In this document: positions 32,801 to 47,800 of the stretch, piece by piece
Numbering within the stretch: position 1 is the stretch's first letter
Layout: every line of letters begins with the position of its first letter
From: Apteryx mantelli
Lineage: Eukaryota; Chordata; Aves; Apterygiformes; Apterygidae
NCBI RefSeq assembly: GCF_036417845.1
Contig: NC_089981.1
Location: 24,882,001-24,946,000 of the forward strand
DNA length: 64,000 bases
Reading direction: 5' to 3'
Made by a program: the position numbers and the translations under genes
The notes under the pieces: model-generated
Seen by the model: the letters and a program-made list of their open reading frames with translations, nothing else
What the model was told of the DNA's origin: nothing
The model's database searches: none

Positions 32801-35800
32801 CAGATCGACTCTTCAATCTATGGCATTTGTTTGTGGCCCTCCATGGAGAAAATAACATAATGAAGGAGATTCAAGCTATTTCTTATTCGCTTTGATCTTA
32901 ATTTTGAAAGCCGCGGTCACCATGATTATGTCTATAAGGTCTGCATTAGCCATGTCTGCATGAAGTGTGTTGTTCCCCATCCCTGCACGAGTTGTTGGAG
33001 CAAAGCTCGGGTCCAGGCCAGTCTGTTCCTCTCCTCCATCCCCAACTTCTGATCTTTTCAGCTCTGATGACTTGTTTAACCTATCCTTGAACCTGAGGAG
33101 TGCCTCAGCACACTCTGGGTGGAGTTCATCCTAATCTCAGGCATCTACGCTGTAGACAACAGCACCTAAATTTGCTGTTCAGATTCTGTATGGTTAATAC
33201 AGAGGTATGGGCACCTCTGCAGCATCTGATGCATCTCCTGAAACAGGCCCAGAATAGCTCAGGGGGACTGTCTGCTTCTCCAAGTTCATTTTTCTCTCTG
33301 TGGCTGCAGAGGACCTCAGGTGAGAGTGGTCAGGGCATCGGTAACTGCTTCCTTGGCCATCTGGGGTTTGGTGAAACAAATTCCACCCTTTGCACCCACA
33401 TGTGAGAGCTCTTTGCTGCTTAAATTCTGCTGGAAACTCGAGCTCTGGTTGTCCAGCACACTATTCCCATGTTCATGGTCAAAGTCCTGGAGTCTGATGT
33501 TGCGTTGTGAATGTACATGATGTCACCAGGACACAAGTGCTGAGCAGGAGTTTATCTCAACCGTGCTGCCGTCACGTGGCAGGCAGGTCCACCACAAGCT
33601 CCTCCGCTGACCCTTCCTGCCCACAGACCTCTGGCTGAGAAGGGCCTGAGCTCCCACTGCTTTTAGGCCACCAATTTTAGAGTTAGGTCCACCAGCTTCC
33701 TCCTGTTTACCCCCTTGAGGACCACACTGCAAGTGTGAAGGTTACTTTCTTCCCTCTTCTTGCTCCCAAACCGTCCTCCAAACGTGAGCGGTGGGATGCT
33801 CCTGTCTGGTCATTTACCCATAGGTGGGGCCCTTTCCCAAGGGAGGAAGAGCTGGGCTGGCCGCAGGTCCCGGGAGCGGGTGCAGCCCTCAGAGGCAGGG
33901 AGAGGCACCTGCCTGGGGGCTTCCCTCCGCGCTACCGCAGGGTGCGAGGCCCGGGGGGACGGGGTCGGTGCTGAGCTGTGGGGGCTGCTCGGGGGCCTCC
34001 TTCCCTCCCAGGAGCTGCCCCTTTGCCTTCTAGTCCTCCAGAGGTTACCGCGGCAGAAGGAACGCTAGGAAGTAGGAGAGCAGCGCGGCTGCCCTCAGGA
34101 AGTGCGAGGGTGGTGGGTGAGGGTGCGTACGCGGGGTGCCGAGGTGCCCGTCGGCAGAGCCGGCGTTTCTGAAGCTACCTCTGCTGCGCGATTACGGATA
34201 TTTGAATGCCGCTCCCCGCAGCCCGGGCCCTGAAAGCGCCGGGTTTCTCGGAGGTGCGGCGCCCTGTTTGAGTGCTTGCTTGCTGTCTTCCCGCAAGGCT
34301 GCGTTGAGGTGGTAGCAGATTTGTCAAGCCTAGCATAACAGCCCCAAAGAATAAATGTTTAAAAAACAAAAAGACACAGAATTTTATGGGCAGACCCAAA
34401 GTATTTTGGTCTGGTCTCCCCAGTGGAAGCGGCATCAGGGAGCAGTCCTTGACCCTCGCTGTGCAGGTTACACAATAACCCAGTGTCTGCTCGTGACTCA
34501 CTGGAGCTTCATCTGCTCTTCCCACTCCTGGAATATTTCGTGACCGGACAGCAACTCTGGCCATGTCGCTGGGGACCAAAATCAGGGGAAATACTGTTTT
34601 CTTTGTTAACACAAAATAGAAAGCACAGAATAGTCTGTGGTTAAGTCCCTGAGCTGGGATTTGGGACTTGGCTGCGCCACAGTTTTCCTGTGATCTGAGT
34701 AAATCGTCTCATCGCTCTGTGCTTTTGTCCCTCATGCATAGGATGGGGCACTGAGACATTTTTTTTCTTCCATCCCCCCGCCCCCATCCGTTTATGGTAT
34801 CGCTGTTTCAATTATACAGTCTTTGGGATGCACAGTCTATTACAAGGTGTGTGCATGCAAATACGTATTGTCTTGGGGGAATGCATCCAGTTTTTCCTGG
34901 ACTTACCCTCTTTTTCTGCCTCTGGCGGCATCCTGAGCAGGTAGAATCCTTGTGAGCACAGCTTGTATCCATTTTTCAGGAGGAGGTTGTTTCTGATGTT
35001 TTATTTATTCTTTATCAGAAGCAGATGCTAGCATTTTGCTGTTTCAGAAGAGCAGTGGGGAAAAGCAAGGTCAGCCAGCCGTACAGGTCAGTGGGGCTGG
35101 GGGTGGCCACCAAAAGAGGGGGGCTGAGCTGCAGGGCTGCAGAGAGCTTAGCCTCGCACTAGGTGCTGGTGGCAACGTGGGTGGAAGAACTTTACCCTTG
35201 GTCGTGCAAGCACATAACCAGGCACTCTCCTTTAGATTAAAAGGGTCATGCTTACATTTAATTTTGATCTGCTTCTGCAAATGAACCCAGTCTTGTGGTG
35301 GGAGAGTCTGGTGAGCTTGGGGCAGGAAGGATGTGGTTCTTGCGTGGGAAGGAATATCAGACGAGGTAGGGAGGAAAGATCGGGATGAATGGAAATGTGC
35401 AGCTTTGAGTGCATGTGGAGGGTGGATTGGGAAGGAGGAGGACTTTGGGGCAATGACCTCTGGCCCAGGGATCTGGGGGGAAAGGCTTAGTGCTTTTAGA
35501 TTTACTGGAGCCTTTGGGGCGGCAAAATTGGTGCATCAAGGATCTTGGCTGGAAGGAAATAGGGGAGTATTTCCAAAATTCACCTTTGTTATAGAGGAGG
35601 GAAGAAGGACCTGCTGCTCTCCCCTGTTTTACTGCTGTCTGAAATAGGGCTGCTGTAGATGGGTGGAATAGCAGTGCTCTTGGAGGAGTTTGGGGGCCGG
35701 GTATTAAACCCTTCCTGGTGCTTCTCTCCTGACTGGGGCCAACCTCTACTGCCCCGCGGATGGAGAAGGACAGGAGACCACTGGGACAGTGTGCTCAGAG

Positions 35801-38800
35801 CCAAGCGAGAGCGGTGTGACCTTCCCATGAACTGCTCCAGCGTCCGTGGCTCCACCCGGGTTTTCATTTCGTTACGATCTCTTTATGAAACGCTCCTCGC
35901 GGCCGCTCCAGCAGGCTACAAGAACCAAAGGCATGCGAAGCATCCCGGCAGCGATGCAGCCAGAGGGCAGAGCAGTTTCTGAATGGCCATCTCCACGCTC
36001 ACCCGAGCGCCTGTTGGGGCTTGTCCTCTCAACCTGCCAAATTGTATGCTATCACAAGGAAGGAAGGAGGTATTTTCAGTGTTGGGAGGGAAATGTTTTC
36101 TGCAACACTCGGGTTGCAGACTCCCGACCGCCTGTGTTGTGCCACGTGGTTCAGGAAACACCACAGCTGGTGGGCAGCGACGCTGATCGAAGAGGAGGGC
36201 TCTGCCAGGGGTGTGATTGCAGAGGCTGGGTGCCATGGTGGGGGTATATCATGTGCACGGGGTATATTGCTGTGTGCTGAGCCCACAACAGGCCTGCGGT
36301 GTGCAGTGGGGGTCACGTCAGTCCCTCAGGCCAGCAGTTGGCTGTTGCTGCTCTGGTGCATCAGAAATGGTGGTATCTCGGCACAGAGCATTGCCCTGCT
36401 AGGTGAGAGCAACTTCCCACCACAGGTCACCTGGCGTCTCATGGACATCGTAAAAGGCCCTATGGGACTGTATGCCATTTCGGGCGTAACTGAAGGCACA
36501 GACCTTGGTGGACACGAAACGGGGTGACTGGCTAGCTAGCAGGGTTTGAAGGAAGGGAGGAGCAGCGTGATTATGACGGCATCTCCCAAGATTTGCGCTC
36601 CTTGGGGTCCCGGGGACTTCGAGGCCGCTCACTTTCCTGCAGATCCCTCAGCACAACCTATCTCTCCCCATCAACATTCGCCCCTTATTTCAGCACGGCA
36701 ACTTTGGAGAAGCACAGTGGCGTGCCTCGTTGTCGCTGGCTGTGATTGCCTCTTGCGTTAGAGGCACTTTGGGTGTCCTGGGAGAGACATGGGTGCTGTA
36801 TGTTCATTAGATGAATTTGTTTTGCTTTACAAGCGTGTAAGGCGCTCTGCTCTCCAACTGTTCCCTGAAACGGAGGAGCAGTGGCTCGGGTTTTCAGAAA
36901 TGACTGTGATCTTTTCAGTCTCCCATTTGGGGATAGCTGACATGGATTTTCAAAGGATAGGAATTTAGGACTTCTGGAAATATGGCTTGTTTAAGGTAGT
37001 TTGAGTTCAAGATCTAAAATCGTTGAATATTTTTGAATATCTAAGGCAGCATCTGTTTTTGTTTGTTCGTTATTACAGGTAGTATTGCTTCAATTTTAAT
37101 TTATTTTTCTTGGTGGAGAGGAAATTATATATCTAATCCTTTGTGGTCTGTATGCAATATTAACTTTCTCAGTCTCGCTCAATATTCCTTTATTCCCTGG
37201 TTACCCTAGGCTGAAACTTTTGGACTAATTACTTCTTGACAAAACTTCGCTCTAAGTCCTTTTGAAATCTGCACTGTCTCTACTTTTGTAAGATTTGATT
37301 CACTCCTGTTCTTCCCCTAGGGTGTGTGATCTAAGACTTATTCAAGTCATTGGAAGTGTTTCCTTTGACCTTTGTTTTACATCGAGCTCTGGGTAAAAAA
37401 AAATTTGTAGAGGAAGGAATGAAACCTCCATAAACCTAGAAGAATCCTTCTGGGTGCTTTTTAAAGAACTATTAGAAATCCCCTCGGACATGCCACCTGG
37501 GGGACATCTGAGAAATGCTTACAGGAGGCCAGGCTCTTAAATACAGTTGTTGAACTTAAAAAGGTAGCACTAAAAACACTTGATGGTTATTAAAGCTGAG
37601 AAAAGTAAAAGGCTCACGCTTCAGATCTTTAAGCTTACTTCCTACAGAAATTTAGAAAGGCTCTTTCCTAATACAAAGCTGTATAACAGATCATCTATAT
37701 TTTAAGCTGGTTGAATTTCTTCCCATCCCCTTTTTGACTGTACAGGCCCAAGTGGATATTAGACAGAGGGTGGATTGATTTGCTCGCCAATATTTTTCCA
37801 GTAATGTTCTGGATGTGTCCCAGTCTTCCAGGAATTACTTTTCCTGATGGAAAGAGATGGTCCCACTTTTAGATGGACCTGTTGAAGTTTAGAAAAGAAA
37901 TTTTGAAATCCTTGTTGAATAACTCCTTTAAGGTAATTGAAGGAGTCTGCAATAATGTGTAATACATTTGCACATTGGTGGTTGGTGACACCAGCCTCAT
38001 GCCTCACACTTACACCCACGTGTGTTCTCATTGCGTGTGATTACATGGTTGGGGATAGCTAATTGCTCAGCTGTAATCTGTCCACCCTTCCAAAAGTTGC
38101 ATCAGTTTGATTTCACCTTGGTGCTGTGTGGCAAGGGCATTTTTCAGAGGGAGTCTCCTGGCTCATGAAGGATTCACAAAGCTTTTTCCCTGTGTTTGTA
38201 TAAAGCCTGATTTATTTTATAGTTTTTTTGGTTGGAGGTTCAGCTGTGGCAGGGAAGAAGAATTTACAATAGATAGAAAAGTACATCTGCGGCATCAAAC
38301 TGCTCTGAATAGCAGTGGAGATAAGTGGTCAAAAGGTTCCCCAAAATGCAAACACTACGTTTACTGTCACACCATCCACTACGAGCAAATCCCAGTTTGC
38401 CCTTCTCCAGCTGCACGAGTTCAGGCTATCCTGTGCTCATGAGAGGCCAGATGCCTAGGTGTGTGCAATGGGAAAGGGAAGGCAATAAGGAACCACGTTC
38501 ACCAGTAGGCGAACGGAACCCAGGGTCAGGTGGTATAAAATCTACTGCTAAATAGCTAGCAAGAATCGTCCAGCTAGGAGATAATGCCTCGTGTATCTGC
38601 ACGTCTGCCCTGACAGAGTCCACAAGAGCATTCCTGGTGCCGGGCAGAGGCGGCACAATATGAGAAGTAAAGCACAGGAATGCAAATGACATGCTATAAA
38701 GGGGCAATGAAACAATTTAATGGCAAACCTGGGCACTTCTTGTTGTGGGCCATGATATATTTCTGGACTTTGGAAATGAGCCATCCAAAAGTAAATATTT

Positions 38801-41800
38801 AGTCAGCTCGGCAAGCTGTCTGAAATGCATGACATGCCTGTGGCAGGGGTAGTTTCACAGTAATGAGGCTGACTTTCATTTGCTAAATGTGACTGCTGCT
38901 AATAAAATGTAAGATCAGAAGAGACATAAAGATGTGGGTGAATTTAGTAGTCAACACTGTCCTCTCTCCACCCTGGACATTTGAATTGTTGGCGGGAGGA
39001 GACCAGTCTGCCACTTCTGTGAAGGGTTTCTGCAGGGCGTAGGGAGTCTTTCCCCACTGTTTCTGGCCCTGGAGGGTTGTGCCTTTCGAAACAGATCCTG
39101 CTGCTGGGGCTCTGGCATACAACCGAGCGTCACTGTCACTATTCAGCCTGTGGACATGAGTGCAGATGTCTGACCTTTGGTTGGGACAAGGTGATACTTG
39201 CTTTGAGCAAAAGCTGCAGCTTATGACGGCGGGGATAAGTGGGTGTAGCAGAAAGCAGCACAGGGTCCCAGCGCAGGCGATGGGCATTACCACTGGTGCA
39301 CAGAGGGACGTGCAGCCAAACACTGAATGGGCATCTGCATCTAACGCTCTGAGTTAAAATGAAGCAAACCAAGCAAAAGCTTGGGAAAGAAAATGAACTG
39401 TTTTACAGCCAAGGCTTAATTATGTTGATCTAGCAGACTCTCTTGTGACAGAAGGGGCTATCGGAGGAGCAATACGTGGTGCTGAGCGAGAGGGACAGAA
39501 GGCAGCAGCAGAGAGACACAGCTTGGACAAACCCGGCTGAAAGCAGAAATCCAAATCTCAAAGCCTGGCTGTTCAAAACCTACAACCCAAACTGTTTGGT
39601 GGTTGAATCCAGGACCTGGGTTTTAGTTCAGTTGAGAGACAAGCCAGCTACAAAATGCGGATCTGGGTTCAGGTTACAATTCTGCTCCCCAAGGCTATTC
39701 CAGGTGTTCAAATACAAGCGTTTGGCTCAGGCCCAACTCTAATTAGACATATTCTTTAAAAGTATTTTCCTTCCTCGGCTCCTGTGCTTTTGGCTTGTCT
39801 CCACTAGCCCTCTGTGCTGTACTAGAACAGTTTTCTGGGTATATTAATTGGGCTGTTTACACACCTGGTTTCCTGCAAGAATAGACACCTAGCTCCTTCT
39901 TTTGAAAAGTCTAGCCCAGAGGCTGTAAACAGGAATTGTGCTATGTCTGGAAAAGCTGAGCTGCTGCTTATCTGCACTCCCGTAGGCTGTGGGAGCAGCA
40001 GCAGCTGCAGACATGGGTCAGCTGAGCATGGAAACCGGCTTGTGCTCTCTTCCCACCATTCCTGTCCTCCCACCTAGCTTCGTTCCCCGGAGCTGAGGAG
40101 CACCTCCTCTCTCCAGCTCCTGCACCCGGGGAGGGTTATTGTCTTTTAATGTGACGGTGAGAAGAAGGGGCCCCACCTGGCTTTTGGGTCAGCGCAGATG
40201 CCTATTTTGCCTCATGTATGATAGCTGGCAGTGTCATCCTGCAGCTGTGTCCTGTGCATGACTGTTGATGGGACTTTTCCGCTCTAGCTCTGGAGTAGGA
40301 ATAAGACTCAAAGTAGAGGCTGCTATCTATGCTCTGCAGCTCTGGTAGGGCTTCTTGCAGTGTCCCAGAGCTGCAGGGGCACCACTTTTACAACTGGCAT
40401 GATTAAAAGTCCTCCTAATCCTGGCTGAATGACAGAGGCAACTGAAGTATCTTCCCTGGAATGCATTTTTGCATACTTCTTGGGGAGGAGACACCTGCAG
40501 CATTCAAGGTCCATGAATAGAAGAGGCTGTGTGGAGGAGGTGGAGTTTCCCTCCAAAGTCTTCCATGAATTTTGGATGAGTTTTGCACATAGGGCTTTAC
40601 CTCCCATTGAGCAAAGGTTTGTTTCTGTCCAAGCTCCCCAAAAGCTGTGATGGATTCCTTATCCCTTATACCCTTCAAATGGGCCCCCATAGCTGAGGAG
40701 CATCCTTCTTAACCCATCACGTAGCTCACAGAATGATTGTGGAATGGAAAAGTAGATGTGTGTGGTGCAGATCAGGTGAAACAGTCCCACGTGGTCCCCT
40801 TTGGGCTTAAAATATACAAGCATAAATAAGTTCTGTTGCACAACTTTGATTTCAGGGCATAGGAGGAGTAAAAAGGCAGCACAAAATCATCTGGCTGCTA
40901 CTGTCAAGGTTTCCTTCTTCTGAGACGGGTAGTGTTGAAAAACCACATAGTGTTCCTCGATGCTAAAAACAGACCTTCAGATGCCACTGGGGAGTCCCCC
41001 TTTACACCAGTGTAGAGTCTGCACATCTTTAAAACATTCTGATTTTGTGGGCATGGCATCAGGCTCTGAATCCCACTTTGCAGCTGTTGTTTTACTGGAT
41101 GGCCTTGAGTTTGCTTGGCTGCTTCATTTCTTCAGAGGAGGTTCCTTCAACTTCACCCGGAAAATATCTGTTTCGCTTTGTAAAAGGCCCCGAGTGTTAA
41201 ACACTAGGACTGATGTACTGTTGTGGTCTGCAGCTTGTGGAAGATTGTGCTGCTCTGCTGGGCCTTGGCATGTTTAGCTTTCTGCACTTCATGAGGTTTC
41301 CAGAGCACTGTTCATGAAGGCCGCTGGAGCAGTGCCACCAAGGCAGGTCCTGTGCTGTTCTTTGGGAAGGGGAATGCAAAAGGCTGGGAATAGAGGACAG
41401 GAAATCAAATGCACCTTAGGGCAAAATTTGCTACCCAAATCCTGGCCCATGTAGGAGCTGAAAGTGCTCTTCAAATTCTGCTCAAATTCTGCTCTTCAAA
41501 TTCTGCCCAAAATCAGATGCAAAGATGACCAATGGGGAATAGAAGAAGCGGTGGAGGTGCTTGTGCCATGGGGGTCTTCCAGCCACCCCTTCTGGTGCCT
41601 CCACAGCTCCTGAACACCCAGCAAGCAGCAACTTTGTCATTGAACTTTCTGTTGGCATTGAGTCTTACTTGGCTGTTGAGTTTTGGTTATACGCCTCCAG
41701 CGACTGTGATGAGCTGGAAGGGCTGGGAAATCTCAGCTGTGGAAAGAGGCCCAGAAGGACAAAGGTGGCAGGTGTTCTCAGCCAGGCTCACATCAAAACT

Positions 41801-44800
41801 TTCTGCGGAGGGAGAGAGCTTATTACATCATCCCAGTTACCTTTTTTCCTCCTGCGTAATCATGCCCGTCAGCCAAAAAGAGAATTGACACTTTTGCTAG
41901 AAGTTGGTGGCTAGCTGGATCCAGCATGCAATGGCATGACTGTTCATGCTGCGCTCTCTGCTCATGCTAATGGTATCAAATCAAACAGGAAATTATTTTT
42001 GGAGCAGTGAAGCATGTTGAAACCTAGCAGAATGCAGCTGTTTGCGTAACCAGAGTTTTGGGAGAACTGTCTCAGTCGTTGCCAAGCAGTTGACTTCCTA
42101 AACTGGTGAGAAATGGTTTCCCTGTTCCTAGAGGAATGAGCAAACCCCTTCAGGCTTAGTAGGTTGGGTTTGATTCAGCATCCGTCGTTCCTGTAATGTC
42201 TGCTTCAAGGCTATGAAAGTCTCTCGCGCTTCTCAGCAGGGGTCTGAATGACTTGATTGCAACTCACTAGATCACTGTGCAGTCCTCTGCTCAAAAGTAA
42301 ATGACCTGCAAAATAAAGACTGTCCAGAGTTTCAGATGGGTTGCAGTTGACTCTAAACAGACGTCTAAACCTGGCAAACTGCCCATGCTTGAAGTGAAAC
42401 ATCAGTTCTACCTAAACCTGACTTTGTGCCGTGTTTTGCAGGGCTTCTGGCATTGGTGCAGCCTCTCTGTAGGTAACCCTTAGTGCGTGGGCCTCTTTGC
42501 AAGGTTGAGTCTTGGCACTCGCTCTGCTGGCACGGAGCCTGTGCTTTGGCACTGCTTTCTCAGCTTAGCTATTTTGGCCGCTCCAAAGAATCCAGCCCCC
42601 CATTAGGTGCTTCAAAACCGGACTGTTTTCACTGGTCAGACAGAGTACAGGCTTTTCAGATCCTAGGAAAGCCAAGTTTACATGCACTGGGTTGGCAGCG
42701 TTGCTTGGCTTTCTGCAATAACGCCTCTCTGCTCCGTGGAGCTCCTATGTCCGGCTCCTGACATACTGGCACTTTTTCACTTTCTAGCCATGCTGTTTGT
42801 ACCTTTTTCTGCCTCCCTCGGCTGCGGCGTTGTTACAAGCTAAGGTCCAGTCGCTGGCTGTGTGTCCCCGAGATGGCTCCAGCCACATGTAGAAAGGGCT
42901 CACGCAAACAGGTTTATCTGCCTGAGCTGTGCTCGACTCTTATTCCCTCATCCCAGAGAAGGAATGAACCCCTCAGTGCTGCTAAGCCTTCGAGAGAGTA
43001 AATGCCTTCATACGCGCCATTCACAAGTATTTTATGCATGTCATTCACAGCTTTTTTTTTCCCTCCTGGAACTCCCTTTGCTTTCCTAGCTTAACTGCCC
43101 AAGGTGGGGCACTACTGGCTGCACCTCTTATCTTCATGGCTTTTTACTGTTTCTTTCCTTCTTCTTCTTCTTTTTTTTTTTTTTTTCCCCCCCTCTCAAG
43201 GAGCAAAGCCTGGCTTTTCTCTGGCACGAGCTATGAGAGCTTACCCCCGTGCAGACCCCCGGAAAACCCCTGCGTTTGACTTCGGTTTGCAGCAACATGA
43301 GGCCGATGCTGAAAGCTGAGCCTAGCAGCCAGCTACACCTGTAAGAGCCTGTGCGAGGCAGCGTTTGTTAGAAATAGAAGAAAATGAAGGGGATGAAAGC
43401 CAAACGGAATAAAATAGAGCCAAGATGGTTATCTCAAAGCAGACTTTGGTGTACACTGGTTGAAAAAGGAAAAAGTCATAGGGCTACGTGTACGTCCGTA
43501 GTTCCTGTTGTCTGCAGCGTTCCTCAGTCTGCTGTTGGCTGGAATGACTACATTTATTTGAAGTGCTTTTTTTCATTCTAGTCCCAGGTCTGTAAGGGAC
43601 GTGAGCGTGTTGCTGGATTTGAAGCACATGGGCAGTTCCCCACGAGTCCGTCATGTGGCTGCACGCTTTGTTTCGGGTCCTGTCACAGGAGCCGCCTCTC
43701 AGCGGCACATAAAGTAGCTCGCTGCTCTGTAGAGGGCTTGTAGGGTGCTTCAGAACAGAGTATTTCATAAAATAGCATTGTTAACGTTAGGTTATGTGTT
43801 TGACTTGCGTTAGCCAGTAAGAATAAAATAAAGCCGCAGCCAGAGAGAGGCTGATTGATCTGGTGCAGATGGGATTTAAATTCCTGCCACCAAAATCAGA
43901 TGCTTGCACAGAAGGGAAGGACCAAGTCAGCTTTGAGCGATTTCAGAAGCTTGACAGGGATATAAAGCTTTTTTGTTTGCAGACTTATTATGTCATCACT
44001 TAGTCATGCAAATGTCACCCCGTAAGAAGGCCCAGAAGAAAGACTTTTCACATTACCGCCTTGTTCTGGAAAACTCGCTTGCTGATTATTCATGACCACT
44101 GGCTCCTTCAGCAATATGCCTCTTTCCTAACTGCTGTATAATGGAGAGAAATTCCCTGACACACTGAAAAGAGGGGGAAAAAAATCCAACATACAAATTG
44201 TATCAGCCTGAAGTATTTAGAGCTTTCCAGTTGGGTCATTAAATTCTCATGGGGCCTGGTTATAATTAGCAACGTTGCCTGTTGCCTCCCTGGGTGTTTG
44301 GTTTTGTTACCGCAATGCTAATGTAGCTTGGCAAGCTGTGGCAACAGAGCCGCCCTCCAGGTCAACAAAGACCTGGCTGGAACGCTGAGATGCCGTATTT
44401 TGCTATTCTGCCTACAAGTTTTAGGAAACGTAGGTAAAGAAACCGGTCATTCACTTTATAGTAACCTGGTATGAAACCAGGGGCCAGGACTGGGGGGTTT
44501 CTCACTGTCCCCTGGCAAAGGGGTGCCAGGCTTCCTGGTGCTGATATTGCGTGCATTGAAGGAGGTGTCTGCTCAACGTGCCGTTGCTTGAATTCCTCCA
44601 GCCTTGAGCGTGGGGTTTCTTTCCCTGCTTTTTAAATTATTTTCTCCTTGCTGCTCTAGTTGCTCCCTGTGGGGCATGGTTGTGCCCTGCACCTTGGCTT
44701 AGCTGCAGGGCTTTCTGTTGACTTGATTTGGGAGGGAGATGGGACAGAGAGTCTGCGCACCCTCAGGAGGCTCCAAGGTGCCGGTCCATCGCAAGTGTCC

Positions 44801-47800
44801 TCTCTGCTTTACGTTTGCCCTATATTTATTTTCCTTGCTGTGCTAAGTTGACCCAAATTGTTGTGAAGCTGCTTCTTTTATTGCTGAAGCTTAAGCTGTT
44901 GCTGCTCTTGAGTAGATGGGGCTGCATCCTAGGGCCCTGGGGTGAAAAAGGCTGTGTCTTTACAAAACGGTATTGGGACGATGTTCCTTGGGGATATTTT
45001 TTTGACACCACCAAGCCCCCTTAGTTTTATTCTCCGTTAGCCAGTGTCTCTTGCGTTCGTTGCCCATGGGTCTGAAGAGAAGGCCGTGACAGTGGGTTGT
45101 GCAGGGTCCTCTTCTTAAACACTGACGGGCGAGCGCTTCGTAAACCCAACAGCTTGACTGAAGACCAAGCGATGGAAACCCATGGGATGGTGGTGGCTTT
45201 AACTGGCACCTCGCACTTTATTCCCTCCAAAGTATCCCTGTGGCAACCATCCCTACAGAGCTTCAGTCCAAATTTCCTGGGGCCTAAACTGAAGTGTATA
45301 ATGAGCTATACACCAAAAGGGTGTCACACCTTCCGACAATAAAATGCTTTCTCTCACATAAAATGAAGTCAATATTAGCTTTAGAAGCTGTTATTTCTGC
45401 AATACAAAGGAAGGAAGCAGCTTCAGACTTTGAAGTGTGGTAAACTCAATTCATTTTGGTTTAAAATCGCTCCGATAAATCCCGCTTCCTCAGATAAACG
45501 CAGCGCGTAAATCTGAAGCGGTGTCATTGTTTCTCGGGTGATATTTTACCAAAGGGTAGCTGTAGGGAACGGTTTAATTTCTTTTGTCACCTTATCTCTG
45601 GGGATCATTTCAGTTCCGTTTCAGTGAAGCATGAGACTAAAAAGAGTTTTATTGTCTCTTTGAACTGCTTTTTGCTCTGAGGAATGAGGATATAATGAAG
45701 CTGGGGCCAATAGCAGGAGGACAAGCGAAACATGTTGAGGCTTGTCCTGCCCTGTTTTCCCCGTTTCTTTTTTTTTTTTTTTTTCCTTTCAGTTAGCACT
45801 GATGATTGGGATTTTCCAACCAATAAAGTCTTGGTTAGCCTCAGGGTAACGTGCTCTTAGCTAGATCCGCTCCGGACTGTTTCTTTACCACTTACCTCAG
45901 TGTCCGTCACTTGGCACTCTTCGGTTTTCATAGTCTCTCTGGGAGAATTTTTTCCGTGTGTTTGGTGATTTTTCAGTAATCTCTTCTCTTTTTGGTTGTG
46001 TTTTGATTTAAGAAGAAATAGGTCTATGGAATGAATTAAAGGCAAATATTAACCTGATTTAAAGCAACAAAAAATGAACATGCCTGAAGCCTTCAAATGC
46101 TGTGGTGTTTTGCTTTTAGGAATTCTCGTTAGTAGTGTAATTGAAGTACAGCCCTTGTTGGCCATATCTGGAAACACAGAAAGTTTTACGTAGTTTGTGT
46201 CATTTAGTAATAGACTGCCTTTGTCTGAGGCCAGTTTAGCAGCTAGCCTTGATTTGTATCTGGGATTAAGTATAAAGCCATTGTTAGTGAACTCCCACCA
46301 CTTTTTCCATTAAGCCTCATCTCCTGCTGCTATCCGATGGCTTATCAAAAGGGAATTAATTTTGAGTCTTTTCCCGCTACAAATTGATGTCTCTGCAGTG
46401 TGCCTTGGATGTTTGTACTGAGTGCTGCCATTCTGATGGGTTTTGTCAGGCATCATATCCATTTTGCTGATAGTGGGCCAGATCCAGTTAACTGTTTTCA
46501 ACTCAACAGGGCTCCTTGCGAGTAAGTGCTGAAGTAGCGATGGAGATGTCACACGTTTTGGAAATCCGCATGTACGTGTGTGCTAAGCAGTCTTCTCCCG
46601 TCGATGGCCACTAGGATATGTAGTCTTGGCGTTGCATCGTAAAGGTGCCACAAGAGACAGCAATTTAGGGATTCCCATTGCATAAGCTTTGCAGCTCCAT
46701 CACGGTAAAAGGCTTTCGGGGAATCCAGGTAAGAGAAAGAGGAGAGGAAAAGTGCAGTCCGCTGGCCGGAGCACAACACTTGCATGTAAGAGACGTGATT
46801 TTTAGTCCCTTTCCCCTGCCAGCTTTGTGTGATCTTGCCAGGGCACTTACGTTTTCTGTGCGTCATTTCCCTGTCCCTACCGGGGGGTTGTTAGCACCTC
46901 CATCACCCATGGGAGGGTTATGAGGATAAATGCAGCCAAGTGTGACATTTTCAGCTGCTACTGTTATCGAGGCTTTATACAGGGACTTGGAGAGTAAATA
47001 GCAGTGATGATACTGGGTAGTGCAGTGCAGTTGCGTGCTCTTCGGGATTGTACCCCATGAAGCTGCTGATGTTGGTCTGAAGATCCTTGTACCTTGGGCA
47101 CCCCACAATTTCCCTGCCGCTCTGTACAGGTGTGCTTCCTACAGGCTCTTGCTTGGCAGCTCTTTGAAGCCCATGTTTTCCTGTGTACCCATGCTGAAAA
47201 TGAAATCGGAATGAAATCGCATCGTTCTTTTCCATTGCACCCAGGAAAGAAAATACCCACTAGTCACTAAATAAGTAAATAATTTCCTCATCAACCAATT
47301 TTTCTGTTTATGTAGGCATATTTGGTGTGCATTAAAAGCAGCCAGCTTCTGAAATGCTCCAGGATATCACAAGAGCCAGTCTAAAATCATTGTTGCTGCC
47401 AAGCACTGAAGAACATGGTCCAGTTGCCGCTTTGAGTTGCGTTGTTCTAGCATCTACCCTTGTAAAATGCAGGTGTTCCCTAAGATGTCATGCCAAAGAA
47501 GTATGTGGCCTCTAGGTGTTGCAGCAACAGACAGCTTGAAATACAAGTCTTCTAGGTACAGCGAAACCAACTGTGCAGTAGGCCAGTGCGTTGCTCATTG
47601 AAACTACAGAAATGCATAATCAGAGGTTTCCAGACTCCTCTGCAAAGAGCTGGCTGTTTGCCCAGCGCTCACCCCTCCTTGTTTCCAGCTGCTAATTTGC
47701 AATTAAACACAACTGAAAATACAGTAAATACTCTGCTAGCAATTTTCCTTGCAAGTCCATCAGGTAGCTTGCAGTTGCTGTCATTTGGTGGTGAAGGGAG

